From positions 1,798,001-1,862,000 of the forward strand of contig NZ_CP012070.1 of NCBI RefSeq assembly GCF_001189535.1: a stretch of DNA of 64,000 nucleotides, written 5' to 3'. Below are positions 54,966 through 63,991 of the stretch, in pieces; the stretch's first letter is position 1, and each line of letters begins with the position of its first letter. Origin of the DNA: Arsenicicoccus sp. oral taxon 190 (GTDB lineage: Bacteria > Actinomycetota > Actinomycetes > Actinomycetales > Dermatophilaceae). The notes under the pieces were generated by a model that saw only the letters and a list, made by a program, of their open reading frames with translations, made no database searches and was not told where the DNA came from. Position numbers and translations under genes: made by a program.

Positions 54966-56519
54966 TCAGCTCTCGGAGCCGCCTCGCGCGGCGTCCTGCC
55001 CCTCGGCGGGACGGCCGCCACGGGTGCGCCGGCGGCTGCGGGCCCGCCGGGGGCGGCTGGCACCCTCTGCGCCGGTCGGGGAGTCGCCGTCACGCTGCGC
55101 AGCGTGGTCGCCGTCCCGGCCGCCGGGTCGGCCACGGCCGCCACGACCAGCACCGGCACCGGCACCGCGCTCGCCGCGGCCCTTGCCGGCGCGCTGGCCG
55201 GTCTCGCCGAGGTCCTCCAGCTGCTCGGCGTCCAGGCCGGCGCGGGTGCGCCGGTCGCGCGGCAGCCGGCCCTTGGTGCCCTCGGGGATGTCGAGGTCGG
55301 TGTAGAGGTGCTCCGAGGAGGAGTAGGTCTCGACCGGCTCGGGGATCCCGAGGTCCAGGGCCTTGTTGATCAGCCCCCAGCGCGGCGCGTCGTCCCAGTC
55401 CACGAAGGTCACGGCGGTGCCGGTGTGACCGGCACGGCCGGTGCGCCCGATGCGGTGGACGTAGGTCTTCTCGTCCTCGGGGCACTGGTAGTTGACGACG
55501 TGGGTGACGTTCTCGACGTCGATGCCGCGGGCGGCGACGTCGGTGGCGACGAGGATGTCGATCTTGCCGTTGCGGAAGGCCCGCAGGGCCTGCTCGCGGG
55601 CGCCCTGGCCGAGGTCGCCGTGGATCGCGCCGGCCGCGAAGCCGCGGTCCGTGAGCTCGTCGGCGACCTTGGCCGCGGTGCGCTTGGTGCGGCTGAAGAT
55701 GATGGTCAGGCCCCGGTCGCGGGCCTGCAGGATCCGCGCCAGCATCTCGACCTTGTCCAGGGCGTGGGCCCGGTAGACGAACTGCTCGATCGCCTTGACG
55801 GTGTGCTTGTTCTCGGTCTCGTCGCCCATCGCGCGGATGTGCGTGGGGCGCGTCATGTAGCGGCGGGCCAGCGCCACGACCGCACCCGGCATGGTCGCCG
55901 AGAAGAGCATCATCTGCCGGGTCGGCGCGGTCAGCGCCAAGAGCTTCTCCACGTCGGGCAGGAAGCCGAGGTCGAGCATCTCGTCGGCCTCGTCGAGCAC
56001 CACGATGCCCGCGTGCGACAGGTCGAGATGCCCCTGCTTGGCGAGGTCCAGCAGCCGGCCCGGCGTGCCGACGACGATCTCGACGCCCTGCTGCAGCTGC
56101 TCCACCTGCGGCTCGAAGGCGCGGCCGCCGTAGATCGTGGCGATCCGCACGCCACGGTCGCGCCCGGCCTTGGCGAGGTCACCGGCGACCTGCACCGCGA
56201 GCTCGCGGGTCGGGGTGACGGCCAGGGCCTGCGGCTTGCCCGCGTGGCGCAGCGTCGCGAAGCCCTCGTCGGTGGGGGAGACCACGCGGTCGAGCATCGG
56301 GATGCCGAAGCCGAGCGTCTTGCCGGTGCCGGTCTTGGCCTGCCCGATGATGTCGTGGCCGCCGAGGGCCACGGGCAGCGTCATCGACTGGATGGGGAAG
56401 GGGTGCTCGATGCCGATGGCGGCGAGCGACGCGACGATGTCCGGGTGGACGTCGAAGTCGGCGAAGGTCAGCTCCGACGCCACGGCGGCGGCGTCCTGGG
56501 AGGCGGTAGGGGTCGTCAT
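54966..56519 (-). CDS. DEAD-box ATP-dependent RNA helicase
   Basis: 517 residues. Q motif GIEHPFPIQSMTLPVAL, motif I AKTGTGKT, Ia PTRELAVQV, Ib TPGRLLD, II VVLDEADEML, III SATMP, IV IIFSRTKRTA, V ATDVAARGIDV, VI HRIGRTGRAGHTG all present. The C-terminal 100 residues are Arg/Gly-rich, giving nonspecific RNA binding. It matches RhlE (Rv3211) in place and neighbours. Start at 56519 (MTTPTASQD); a longer frame to 56573 exists without support. Confidence 0.95.
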   Translation of the reverse strand: MTTPTASQDAAAVASELTFADFDVHPDIVASLAAIGIEHPFPIQSMTLPVALGGHDIIGQAKTGTGKTLGFGIPMLDRVVSPTDEGFATLRHAGKPQALAVTPTRELAVQVAGDLAKAGRDRGVRIATIYGGRAFEPQVEQLQQGVEIVVGTPGRLLDLAKQGHLDLSHAGIVVLDEADEMLDLGFLPDVEKLLALTAPTRQMMLFSATMPGAVVALARRYMTRPTHIRAMGDETENKHTVKAIEQFVYRAHALDKVEMLARILQARDRGLTIIFSRTKRTAAKVADELTDRGFAAGAIHGDLGQGAREQALRAFRNGKIDILVATDVAARGIDVENVTHVVNYQCPEDEKTYVHRIGRTGRAGHTGTAVTFVDWDDAPRWGLINKALDLGIPEPVETYSSSEHLYTDLDIPEGTKGRLPRDRRTRAGLDAEQLEDLGETGQRAGKGRGERGAGAGAGRGGRGRPGGRDGDHAAQRDGDSPTGAEGASRPRRARSRRRTRGGRPAEGQDAARGGSES

Positions 56520-56738
56520 ACGGACTGGATCCTGTCGGCGAGGTGAGCCGGTGCGGCCGGGCGCCCTCGGCACGAGCGAGGGGCGGCACCGCAGCGCGGG
56601 CCCACGTGGTGGCGGAGCCGATCGGAGGTCTTCGGGCAGCGCTCGCGCTGCTGAGGGGACGTCGGGTCCGCCTCGCCTGTCACACCAGAGTCGGGCCGAC
56701 CGGGCACCGTGGTCGTCACAAGTCTACCGGGCGGCGGC

Positions 56739-56744
56739 TACTGT
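56739..56744 (+). promoter_or_regulatory. -10 hexamer for leaderless ferritin-like gene
   Basis: TACTGT ends 8 bases before the ATG at 56753; supports this start over the open frame from 56543. Confidence 0.45.
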
Positions 56745-56752
56745 GGGTGCAC

Positions 56753-57403
56753 ATGAGCACTACCGCGTCCGGGGACGGTGTCGTCGAGCTGTTCGCAGCC
56801 CTGGCCTACGGGGAGCTGACCGGCTTCTCCCGGCTGGCGAGCGACAGCGAGCTGGCGCCCACCACGGCGGCGCGCGTCGAGCTCGCCCGGCTCGCGGCCC
56901 GCGAGTTCCGGCACTACGAGGCGCTCGAGGCGCGGCTGCTCGAGCTGGGGGTCGACCCGCACGAGGCGATGGCGGCGTTCGTGGCTCCCGTGACCGCCTT
57001 CCACGAGCGCACCATGCCGCGCACCTGGGCCGAGCGGCTCGTCAAGGCCTACGTCGGCGACGGGCTCGCGATGGACTTCTACCGCGAGGTCAGCGCCTTC
57101 GTCAGCGACGCGGACCGGCCCCTCGTCCACCGGGTGCTGCAGTCCGAGGGCAAGGCCGAGCTGATCGAGGCCGAGCTGCGCACCGTCCTCGCCACGGACC
57201 CGGCCGTCGTCGGGCGGCTGTCGCTGTGGGGGCGCCGCCTGGTCGGGGAGGCCATGTCCCAGGCACAGCAGGTCGCCGTGGAGCACCCGGCGCTCGTGGA
57301 GCTGCTGGTCGAGCGCGGCGACGTGGGGGAGCTGGGGCGCCTCTACACCCGGCTCGCCGACGCCCACGGCGAGCGGATGGCCCGGCTGGGCCTGACCGTC
57401 TGA
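56753..57403 (+). CDS. Ferritin-like fold protein (MiaE-like family)
   Basis: 216 residues, all-helical. FAALAYGELTGFSRLASDSE, LAAREFRHYEALEARL and LQSEGKAELIEAELRTV carry Glu and E-x-x-H pairs of a di-iron ferritin-like bundle. Related to tRNA-hydroxylase MiaE-type proteins found next to the RhlE-like helicase in actinobacteria; the substrate is not established. Divergent from the helicase across about 230 bp and ending at a 17-bp terminator. Confidence 0.8.
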   Translation: MSTTASGDGVVELFAALAYGELTGFSRLASDSELAPTTAARVELARLAAREFRHYEALEARLLELGVDPHEAMAAFVAPVTAFHERTMPRTWAERLVKAYVGDGLAMDFYREVSAFVSDADRPLVHRVLQSEGKAELIEAELRTVLATDPAVVGRLSLWGRRLVGEAMSQAQQVAVEHPALVELLVERGDVGELGRLYTRLADAHGERMARLGLTV

Positions 57404-57441
57404 CCTCTGCCGTCAGGCCTGTGACCAGCTGACCGTATGAC

Positions 57442-57479
57442 GAGCGCGGCCGGCACCCCGGGTGGGGTGCCGGCCGCGC
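57442..57479. terminator. Bidirectional 17-bp perfect hairpin
   Basis: 57442-57458 pairs perfectly with 57463-57479, between the convergent ferritin-like and GlsB genes. Confidence 0.9.
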
Positions 57480-57500
57480 TGTCGTGGCGAGCCTGTCGCG

Positions 57501-57773
57501 TCAGACGCGGCTGCGGCCCTTGGTGACGTTGAGGTAGATCGCGATCAGGATCGCGGCGACCACGACGCCGGCGAGGACGGCGATCCAGGCGATGCCGCCG
57601 GAGGCGTTCTTGTAGCCGAACTGCGCGACGAGCCAGGACCCGATGGCCGAGCCGAGGATGCCGAGGACGATGGTCATGAGGATCGAGATGTTCTGGTGGC
57701 CGGGCATCACGAGACGCGCGAGCCCCCCGATGATGGCGCCGATGATGATGGCGGTGATGATGGTGCCGAGCAT
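57501..57773 (-). CDS. GlsB/YeaQ/YmgE family stress membrane protein
   Basis: 90 residues with three helices and glycine zippers: IIGAIIGGLARLVMPG, ILMTIVLGILGSAIGSWLV, GIAWIAVLAGVVVAAILIAI. Family members (transglycosylase-associated proteins) rise under stress, and GlsB anchors Asp23 in staphylococci. No Asp23 protein is adjacent. AAGGAGAGTGAC precedes the ATG, a good Shine-Dalgarno. Confidence 0.92.
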   Translation of the reverse strand: MLGTIITAIIIGAIIGGLARLVMPGHQNISILMTIVLGILGSAIGSWLVAQFGYKNASGGIAWIAVLAGVVVAAILIAIYLNVTKGRSRV

Positions 57774-58007
57774 GTCACTCTCCTTGACGTGGTGGTCGGT
57801 CCGACAGCTGCCGGACCGGTGTGCCGCCCCACGATCACGAGGGGTCGGCTACACGTTGTCACCTGAGGGATACCCCGTCACGGATGTTTGATGCACTCCA
57901 GCATCACGTCTTGATGACGAAAGCGCAGGCCGGAGCGGTGTGGTGGCGTGCAGCCGTCGTGCCGCAACCGTGCTGCCGTGGTGCTGCCGTCGGGCCCGGC
58001 GGGGTGG
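57774..58007. other. Non-coding gap between glsB start and DUF3107 stop
   Basis: 234 bp without a credible ORF. It must hold the glsB promoter on the minus strand: GGGTAT (reverse of 57870-57875) resembles a SigB-type -10 and suits a stress gene, but no GTTT -35 is at the right distance. TGATGC/GCATCA around 57889-57906 is a small inverted repeat. Confidence 0.35.
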
Positions 58008-58232
58008 TCAGAGGCTGCCGAAGCCCACCCGGGTCTTCGCCGACTCGCCGATCTCCACGTAGCCGACGCGGTCACCAGGGACGATCACGGTGCGGCCGCG
58101 CTCGTCACGCAGGGTCAGCAGGCTGCCGTCCTTCGCCGCGGCGGCCACGGCCTGCGCGACCTCGTCCGGGGTCTGGTCGGACTGGAAGGTGATCTCGCGG
58201 GCGACGTGCTGGACGCCGATCTTGACCTCCAC
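58008..58232 (-). CDS. DUF3107 small conserved protein
   Basis: 74 residues, VEVKIGVQHVAREITFQSDQ to VGYVEIGESAKTRVGFG, an actinobacterial family of unknown function (M. tuberculosis Rv3208A region). GTG at 58232 is preceded by AAAGGA 7-8 bases upstream; a longer frame to 58304 lacks a signal. Transcribed behind the TetR gene with 177 bp between. The sequence suggests a small alpha/beta fold. Confidence 0.88.
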   Translation of the reverse strand: MEVKIGVQHVAREITFQSDQTPDEVAQAVAAAAKDGSLLTLRDERGRTVIVPGDRVGYVEIGESAKTRVGFGSL

Positions 58233-58409
58233 GGAGGGTCCTTTCGTCGATGGTGGGCACCGGCCGGCGGCCGATGCTCTCGTGGGTGACCAACTCCGGG
58301 TCACCGCGGGGTGTTCCCGCTCGTGGTCAGGGGAGGGGTTGAGCGGGTGGGGGCTAGCGGGCAGGGGCTGGGCGGGAAGGCGCGCGGCGTGACGTGGTGA
58401 CGGACCGGC

Positions 58410-59048
58410 TCAGGCGCTCTGCTTGGGGAAGCCGCCGATCCCGCGCCACGACAGCAGCTGCACCAGCTGGGTGGCCTCCGGGCGCGTGACCCCCGACCGG
58501 GAGGCGCTGGTGACCCAGTGGCGGGCGGAGTTCTGGGCGGCCCCGGCGAGCGCCATACCGAGCAGGAGGGCGTGCTCGCGGGGGAGCGCGGCGTCCTCGC
58601 TGATGACGTCCGCGATGGCCTCGGCGCACTCGGTCTCGACGCGGTCCAGGCGCTCGCGGACCGCCGCCTCGCCGGTGAGGTCCGACTCGAAGACCAGGCG
58701 GAAGGGCGCCCCGTCGCGGTCGAAGAACTCGTAGTAGGCGGCGATCGTCGCCGCCACCCGCTCGCGGTTGTCGTCGGTCGACGCCAGGGCCGTCCTCACG
58801 AGGTCCACGATGGCCTGGCAGTGCTGGTCCAGCAGCGCGAGGTACAGCTCCTTCTTGCTGGGGAAGTGCTGGTAGAGGACGGGCTTGGAGACCCCCGCGC
58901 GCTCGGCGATGGCGTCCATGGCGGCAGCGTGGTAGCCGGCCTCGACGAAGACGTCCTGCGCCGCCTCCAGCAGCTGGGCGCGGCGCTCGGAGCGCGGCAG
59001 GCGGCCGTGCCGGGTGGTGTCGCCGGCGGGTTCGGTGGAGGTCGTCAT
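58410..59048 (-). CDS. TetR family transcriptional regulator
   Basis: 212 residues. N-terminal DNA-binding domain RRAQLLEAAQDVFVEAGYHA, AMDAIAERAGVSKPVLYQHF, PSKKELYLALLDQH; a larger C-terminal ligand domain follows. AAGGA 7 bases before the ATG at 59048. Position between DUF3107 and moeZ matches Rv3208 of M. tuberculosis. Its ligand and targets are unknown; divergence from moeZ over 126 bp allows control of that promoter. Confidence 0.92.
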   Translation of the reverse strand: MTTSTEPAGDTTRHGRLPRSERRAQLLEAAQDVFVEAGYHAAAMDAIAERAGVSKPVLYQHFPSKKELYLALLDQHCQAIVDLVRTALASTDDNRERVAATIAAYYEFFDRDGAPFRLVFESDLTGEAAVRERLDRVETECAEAIADVISEDAALPREHALLLGMALAGAAQNSARHWVTSASRSGVTRPEATQLVQLLSWRGIGGFPKQSA

Positions 59049-59162
59049 CGAGGTCCTTAGCAGATGCGGTCGTCCTGGGGCCCGCTCGTCGCCGCGGGTG
59101 GCGGCCATGCTACTCGGCGGGCCCGCGCGTCGGCGGCCGGGCCCGGGTCGCATCCCGCGCGG

Positions 59163-59168
59163 TATTGT
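59163..59168 (+). promoter_or_regulatory. -10 hexamer for leaderless moeZ mRNA
   Basis: TATTGT ends 6 bases before the ATG at 59175. Confidence 0.5.
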
Positions 59169-59174
59169 CGGGCC

Positions 59175-60359
59175 ATGGATCGACACGCCCTGGTCGACGT
59201 CGGCCGCGACCTGTCGGCCGAGGAGGTGCAGCGGTACTCCCGGCACCTGCTGCTGCCCGAGGTGGGCCGCGAGGGGCAGCGACGGCTGGTCAACGCCCGG
59301 GTGCTCGTCGTGGGTGCGGGGGGCCTCGGCTCCCCGACGGTGATGTACCTCGCCGCCGCCGGCGTCGGCACCATCGGCATCGTGGACCCGGACGTCGTCG
59401 ACGAGTCCAACCTGCAGCGCCAGGTGGCGCACGGCCAGGACGACGTCGGACGCCCCAAGGTGCAGTCCGCCGCCGAGACGATCGCCCGCATCAACCCCGG
59501 GGTGACCGTCGTCCAGCACCCGGTGCGGCTCGAGGCGGCCAACGCGCTCGAGGTGCTGCGCGGCTACGACCTCGTCGTGGACGGCGCCGACAACTTCCCC
59601 ACCCGCTACCTCGTCAACGACGCCTGCGCGCTGCTCGGCATCCCGCACGTGTGGGGGTCGATCTTCCGGTTCCAGGGGCAGGTGAGCATCTGGTGGGCGG
59701 GTCACGGGCCCTGCTACCGCTGCGTCTTCCCCACGCCCCCGCCCCCGGGCAGCGTCCCCTCGTGCGCCGAGGGCGGGGTGCTCGGGGTGCTGTGCGCGGC
59801 CGTCGCGTCGGTCCAGGCCGCGGAGGCCATCAAGCTCGTCGTCGGCATGGGGGAGCCGGCCATCGGGCGGCTGCTGCTGCACGACTCCCTCGCCCAGCGG
59901 TGGGACACCCTCACCGTGCAGCGCAACCCCGACTGCGCGTTGTGCGGCGACCACCCCACGATCCACGAGCTCATCGACTACGAGCAGTTCTGCGGGCTGC
60001 CGACCCAGCAGGAGGACGACATGCATGCGATGCTCCCCACCGTCACGGCGACCGAGCTGGCCCAGATGCTGCGCGAGCGGCCCGGCAGCTTCCGCCTCGT
60101 CGACGTCCGCGGCGAGGACGAGCGCCAGATCGTCTCGATCCCCGGCGCGGAGGCCGTCCCCCTGGACGACTTCGTGAGCGGGCGCGCCAACGCGATGTTC
60201 GGCGAGGACGAGGAGGTCGTCATCCACTGCAAGGTCGGCGGCCGGTCCGCCACCGCGCTGCAGGCCTTCGTCGCCGGCGGCCACACCAACGCCCGTCACC
60301 TGGACGGCGGCGTGCTGGCGTGGGTCCGCGACGTCGACCCCTCGTTGCCCACCTACTGA
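59175..60359 (+). CDS. moeZ: Adenylyltransferase/sulfurtransferase MoeZ (ThiF + rhodanese)
   Basis: 394 residues. The E1-like N-terminal half has RYSRHLLLPEVGREGQRRL, VLVVGAGGLGSPTVMYLAAA, DESNLQRQ and two zinc CxxC pairs (CYRC, CALC). A C-terminal rhodanese domain (about 290-394) ends in VVIHCKVGGRSATALQ, with Cys about residue 352 as persulfide carrier. Such proteins activate and load sulfur on ubiquitin-like carriers for molybdopterin, thiamine or cysteine synthesis. Followed 4 bases later by the ATL gene. Confidence 0.94.
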   Translation: MDRHALVDVGRDLSAEEVQRYSRHLLLPEVGREGQRRLVNARVLVVGAGGLGSPTVMYLAAAGVGTIGIVDPDVVDESNLQRQVAHGQDDVGRPKVQSAAETIARINPGVTVVQHPVRLEAANALEVLRGYDLVVDGADNFPTRYLVNDACALLGIPHVWGSIFRFQGQVSIWWAGHGPCYRCVFPTPPPPGSVPSCAEGGVLGVLCAAVASVQAAEAIKLVVGMGEPAIGRLLLHDSLAQRWDTLTVQRNPDCALCGDHPTIHELIDYEQFCGLPTQQEDDMHAMLPTVTATELAQMLRERPGSFRLVDVRGEDERQIVSIPGAEAVPLDDFVSGRANAMFGEDEEVVIHCKVGGRSATALQAFVAGGHTNARHLDGGVLAWVRDVDPSLPTY

Positions 60360-60363
60360 CGGC

Positions 60364-60732
60364 GTGCCGGTCGCGGGTCCTCCCGGCGAGTTCGCCGAGG
60401 ACGTCCTGGAGGTCGTCCACCAGGTGCCCGCCGGGCGCGCGGTGACCTACGGCGACGTCGCTCGCCTGCTCGGACGCGGCGGAGCGCGTCAGGTCGGGCA
60501 GACGATGAGCCGGTATGCCGGCGACGCGCCCTGGTGGCGGGTCGTGCGCGCCGACGGGTCGCTGCCCGACGAGCTCACGGCTCGCGCCCGGCAGCGGTGG
60601 CGGGCCGAGGCGACCCCGCTGGTGGGTGGGCTGGTGGACGGCATACGGGTGGACCTGGCACGGGCGAGGTGGGACGGCGAGGGCGCCTGGATCCCCGGGG
60701 AGGGCCTGCCGCACGACCGCGCGGCCCCCTGA
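60364..60732 (+). CDS. Alkyltransferase-like protein (MGMT family without catalytic Cys)
   Basis: 122 residues. VVHQVPAGRAVTYGDVARLL and RQVGQTMSRYA are the winged-helix and Arg-finger parts of the MGMT fold, but the active-site PCHR is PWWR here, so it cannot accept alkyl groups. ATL proteins bind alkylated guanine and hand it to nucleotide excision repair. Most ATLs carry PWHR; the second Trp is a further change. GTG start 4 bases after moeZ, so an operon. Confidence 0.87.
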   Translation: MPVAGPPGEFAEDVLEVVHQVPAGRAVTYGDVARLLGRGGARQVGQTMSRYAGDAPWWRVVRADGSLPDELTARARQRWRAEATPLVGGLVDGIRVDLARARWDGEGAWIPGEGLPHDRAAP

Positions 60733-60790
60733 TCGGGCTCGCCCGCCGCGCCGCCGAGGGTCTGTCAGTGGTGGGTGATGAGATCGGAGC

Positions 60791-63700
60791 ATGCTGCAGG
60801 TGCAGGAGATGGATCAGCTGCTCGACGAGGCTCCGGCCCTCGACGAGCAGCAGCGCGCAGCGCTCGACAGCACCGCGGCGTTGGTGCAGGTCGTGGGTCC
60901 GCCGGGGTCGGGACGCTCCACGCTGGCCGTCGAGCTCGTCGTCGACCGGGTGCGGCGGGGGCTGGTGGCGCCGGACCGGGCGCTGCTGCTCACCTCCAGC
61001 CGGGTGGCCGCGGCACGGCTGCGCGACCGCGTGACGGCGCGGCTGGGCGTCACCACCACCACGCCGCTGGCGCGGACCGTGCAGTCCCTCGGGTTCGGGC
61101 TGCTGCGCTCCGAGGCCGCGCTCGCGGGTGACCCGGCGCCGCGGCTGCTGTCGGGGCCCGAGCAGGACACCATCCTCAAGGAGCTCCTCGACGGCCACGC
61201 GACCGGTGTCGTGCCGGGGCCGCGCTGGCCGGACTCCGTGCGAGAGGCGCTCGGCACCAGGGGTTTTCGCGGGGAGCTGCGCGACCTGCTGATGCGGGCC
61301 GTGGAGCGCGGGCTGGTGCCGGAGGACCTCGTCGCCCTCGCCGAGCAGCACGGGCGCCCCGAGTGGCGCGCCGCCGCCGCGGTGCTGGAGGAGTACGACC
61401 AGGTCACCGCCTTCTCCCGGCCCGGCGCCTATGACCCCGCGTGGGTCCTGTCGGCCGCCGCCGACCGGCTCGAGGCCTCCGAGGAGGCCCTGCGCCGCGC
61501 CCGCGACCGGTTCGGCCTCGTGGTCGTGGACGACGCGCAGGAGCTGACGTGGTCCGCGGCGCGCCTGCTGTCGGTGGTCCGGGACCCGTCCTGCCAGCTC
61601 GTCCTCCTCGGTGACCCGGACGTGGCGGTCGAGACCTTCCGCGGCGGTGACCCCCGCGTCTTCGCCCGGGACTGGGAGGAGTGGTTCGGGGGGCAGGACC
61701 TGCTGAGCCTCGGCGAGTCGTTCGTGCTGAGCGGGTCCCATCGTCAGGCGCCGCTCCTCGCCGCCGTCACGGGGCGCGCCGCGCGACAGGTCGGGGTGCT
61801 GGGGTCCGCGACGCACCGGCTCTGCGCGGACCCGCGCGAGATCCCGGCGTCGGGTGGCGACGGCGCCTCGGGTGCTGCAGCTCCGTCCGGACCGGTGGAG
61901 GCCGTGGTGCTGGCCAGCGCGGCGCAGGAGGCCGCCTACATCGCCGGCCGGCTGCGCCGAGCCCACCTGCTGGAGGGTGTGCCCTGGTCCCGCATGGCCG
62001 TCATCGTCCGAGGCCGCGCCCGCAGCGTCTCGCTGCGGCGCGTCCTCGGCGGCTCCGGGGTGCCCGTCGCCTCCTCGATGACCGACCTCCCGGTGCGCGA
62101 CGAGCCCGCCGCCCGGGCCCTGCTGACGTTGCTGCAGGTGGCCGTCCGGGTCGCGCGGCGCGACCCGCGCCCGCTGGAGCCGGACGTGGCGGTGGAGCTG
62201 CTGCTGTCCCCGGTCGGCGGCTGCGACCCGGTCACGGTCCGCCGGCTGCGCCGGTCCCTGCGTCGTGCGCACCGGCCCGGCGGCGAGCGGCGCCGCAGCG
62301 ACGAGCTGCTCGTCCAGGCCGTGCTGGACGGGACCATGCTCGACGACGTGCCCGATCGCGAGGCGGCCGCAGCCCGGCGCGTCGCCCGGGCGCTGACGTC
62401 GGCAGCCACCGTGGCGCGGCTCGGTCCCGACGGTCGCTGGCCCGCGGAGGTGACGGCAGAGCTGGTCCTGTGGCACCTGTGGTCCGGCCTGGGCGTCGCC
62501 GACGGGTGGCGGGCGGCGGCGATCGCCGGCGGCCCGGTGTCCGCCCGCTTCGACCGGCACCTGGACGGCGTCGTCGCGCTCTTCGGCGCGGCGGCCGGGT
62601 TCGCCGAGCGGCTGCCGGGGGCGGGGCCGGAGGCCTTCCTCGAGCAGGTCCTCGCCCAGGAGCTCGCCGCCGACTCGCTGGTCCCGCAGGCACCGCTGGA
62701 GGAGGTGGTCCAGGTGCTCACGCCCCAGGGCGCCGCCGGCGAGGAGTGGGACCTGGTGGTCGTCGCCGGGCTGCAGGAGGGGGTCTGGCCCGACCTGCGC
62801 CTGCGCGGCTCGCTGCTGGGCTCCGAGCATCTCGTCGACCTCCTCGCCGGGCGCGGGCACGGTCCTCGTGAGGCGCTCGCGGCGGTGCGCTCCGACGAGG
62901 CGCGCCTGCTCACCGTCGCGGTCAGCCGTGCCAGGCAGGTGCTCGTCGCGACCGCCGTCAGCTCCGAGGACGAGCAACCCTCCTCCTACCTCGACGTCAT
63001 CGACCCCTCCGCGGGTGACGCGCGGGCGACCGTCGAGGTGCCCCCGCCCCTGTCGCTGACCGCGGTCGTGGCCGAGCTGCGTCGGCGCACGCTCAGCGAC
63101 GACGAGCAGCTCCGCACCGAGGCCGCCCAGCGTCTGGCCGTGCTCGCCTCCGCCGGGGTGGCCGGCGCCGACCCGGACTCCTGGTGGGGGATGCGGTCCC
63201 CGACCAGGGACGACCCCGTGCACCCGCCCGACGCCCCCGTCCCGGTGTCCCCCTCCCGCCTCGAGACCGTCCAGCGCTGCGGCCTCATGTGGTTCCTGCG
63301 CAGCCACGGGGGAGAGGCAGGAGACAGCTCCGCCGCCCAGGTCGGCACCCTCGTGCACGAGATCGCCGCCGACCCGGCCATCGACCTCACCGACCCCGCC
63401 GCCCTGCGAGCGGAGCTCGACCGGCGCTGGCCCGAGCTCGAGCTCTCCGACAGCTGGGCGAGCCGCAACGAGCACCACCGCGCGGTGGCGATGGTGACCA
63501 AGCTCGCCGCCTATGCGCAGGCATCCCATGACCAGGGCTGGCGGCTCGTCGGGGTGGAGCGCGACGCCCGCGTCGCCGTCGGACGCGCGCTGCTCACGGG
63601 TCGGGTCGACCGGCTCGAGCAGGACGCCTCGGGTCGGTTGCGGGTGATCGACCTCAAGACGGGTTCCGGCTCGGGGCCCACGCAGGCCGAGATCGGTGAG

Positions 63701-63991
63701 CACCCCCAGCTGGCGGCCTACCAGGCGGCCGTCGCCGCCGGCGCCTTCGAGGAGTCGAGCGAGTCCGCCGGGGCAGCCCTGCTGCAGGTCGGGGGCAAGG
63801 CCCAGAGCTATCGCCTGCAGCCCCAGGCCTCCGTCCAGGACGCCGAGGACCCCACCTGGGCACGTCGGCTGGTCGAGGAGGCCGCCGGCGCCATGTCGGG
63901 CGCCGCGTTCGCGGTCACCCCGGGCGACCACTGCGGCTACTGCCCGGTGCGGCGCTCCTGCCCCGCCATGCCCGAGGGACGGCAGCTGTGA
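60791..63991 (+). CDS. adnA: AdnA-like helicase-nuclease subunit
   Basis: 1066 residues: UvrD-like motor at the N-terminus and RecB-type nuclease at the C-terminus. The Walker A reads GPPGSGRST (residues about 36-44) with Arg in place of the usual Lys; Walker B is VVVDDAQE; motif III-like LLGDPDVAVETFRGGD; motif IV SHRQAP. The nuclease has LLTGRVDRLE and LRVIDLKTG (about residue 950) and iron-sulfur cysteines in VQRCGLMW and HCGYCPVRRSC. In mycobacteria AdnAB resects double-strand breaks. adnB overlaps its stop as GTGA. Confidence 0.88.
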   Translation: MLQVQEMDQLLDEAPALDEQQRAALDSTAALVQVVGPPGSGRSTLAVELVVDRVRRGLVAPDRALLLTSSRVAAARLRDRVTARLGVTTTTPLARTVQSLGFGLLRSEAALAGDPAPRLLSGPEQDTILKELLDGHATGVVPGPRWPDSVREALGTRGFRGELRDLLMRAVERGLVPEDLVALAEQHGRPEWRAAAAVLEEYDQVTAFSRPGAYDPAWVLSAAADRLEASEEALRRARDRFGLVVVDDAQELTWSAARLLSVVRDPSCQLVLLGDPDVAVETFRGGDPRVFARDWEEWFGGQDLLSLGESFVLSGSHRQAPLLAAVTGRAARQVGVLGSATHRLCADPREIPASGGDGASGAAAPSGPVEAVVLASAAQEAAYIAGRLRRAHLLEGVPWSRMAVIVRGRARSVSLRRVLGGSGVPVASSMTDLPVRDEPAARALLTLLQVAVRVARRDPRPLEPDVAVELLLSPVGGCDPVTVRRLRRSLRRAHRPGGERRRSDELLVQAVLDGTMLDDVPDREAAAARRVARALTSAATVARLGPDGRWPAEVTAELVLWHLWSGLGVADGWRAAAIAGGPVSARFDRHLDGVVALFGAAAGFAERLPGAGPEAFLEQVLAQELAADSLVPQAPLEEVVQVLTPQGAAGEEWDLVVVAGLQEGVWPDLRLRGSLLGSEHLVDLLAGRGHGPREALAAVRSDEARLLTVAVSRARQVLVATAVSSEDEQPSSYLDVIDPSAGDARATVEVPPPLSLTAVVAELRRRTLSDDEQLRTEAAQRLAVLASAGVAGADPDSWWGMRSPTRDDPVHPPDAPVPVSPSRLETVQRCGLMWFLRSHGGEAGDSSAAQVGTLVHEIAADPAIDLTDPAALRAELDRRWPELELSDSWASRNEHHRAVAMVTKLAAYAQASHDQGWRLVGVERDARVAVGRALLTGRVDRLEQDASGRLRVIDLKTGSGSGPTQAEIGEHPQLAAYQAAVAAGAFEESSESAGAALLQVGGKAQSYRLQPQASVQDAEDPTWARRLVEEAAGAMSGAAFAVTPGDHCGYCPVRRSCPAMPEGRQL

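Noticed and set aside
57870..57875. SigB-type promoter for glsB
   Set aside because: GGGTAT is present on the minus strand but no GTTT element lies 13-15 bases upstream; kept only as a weak note.
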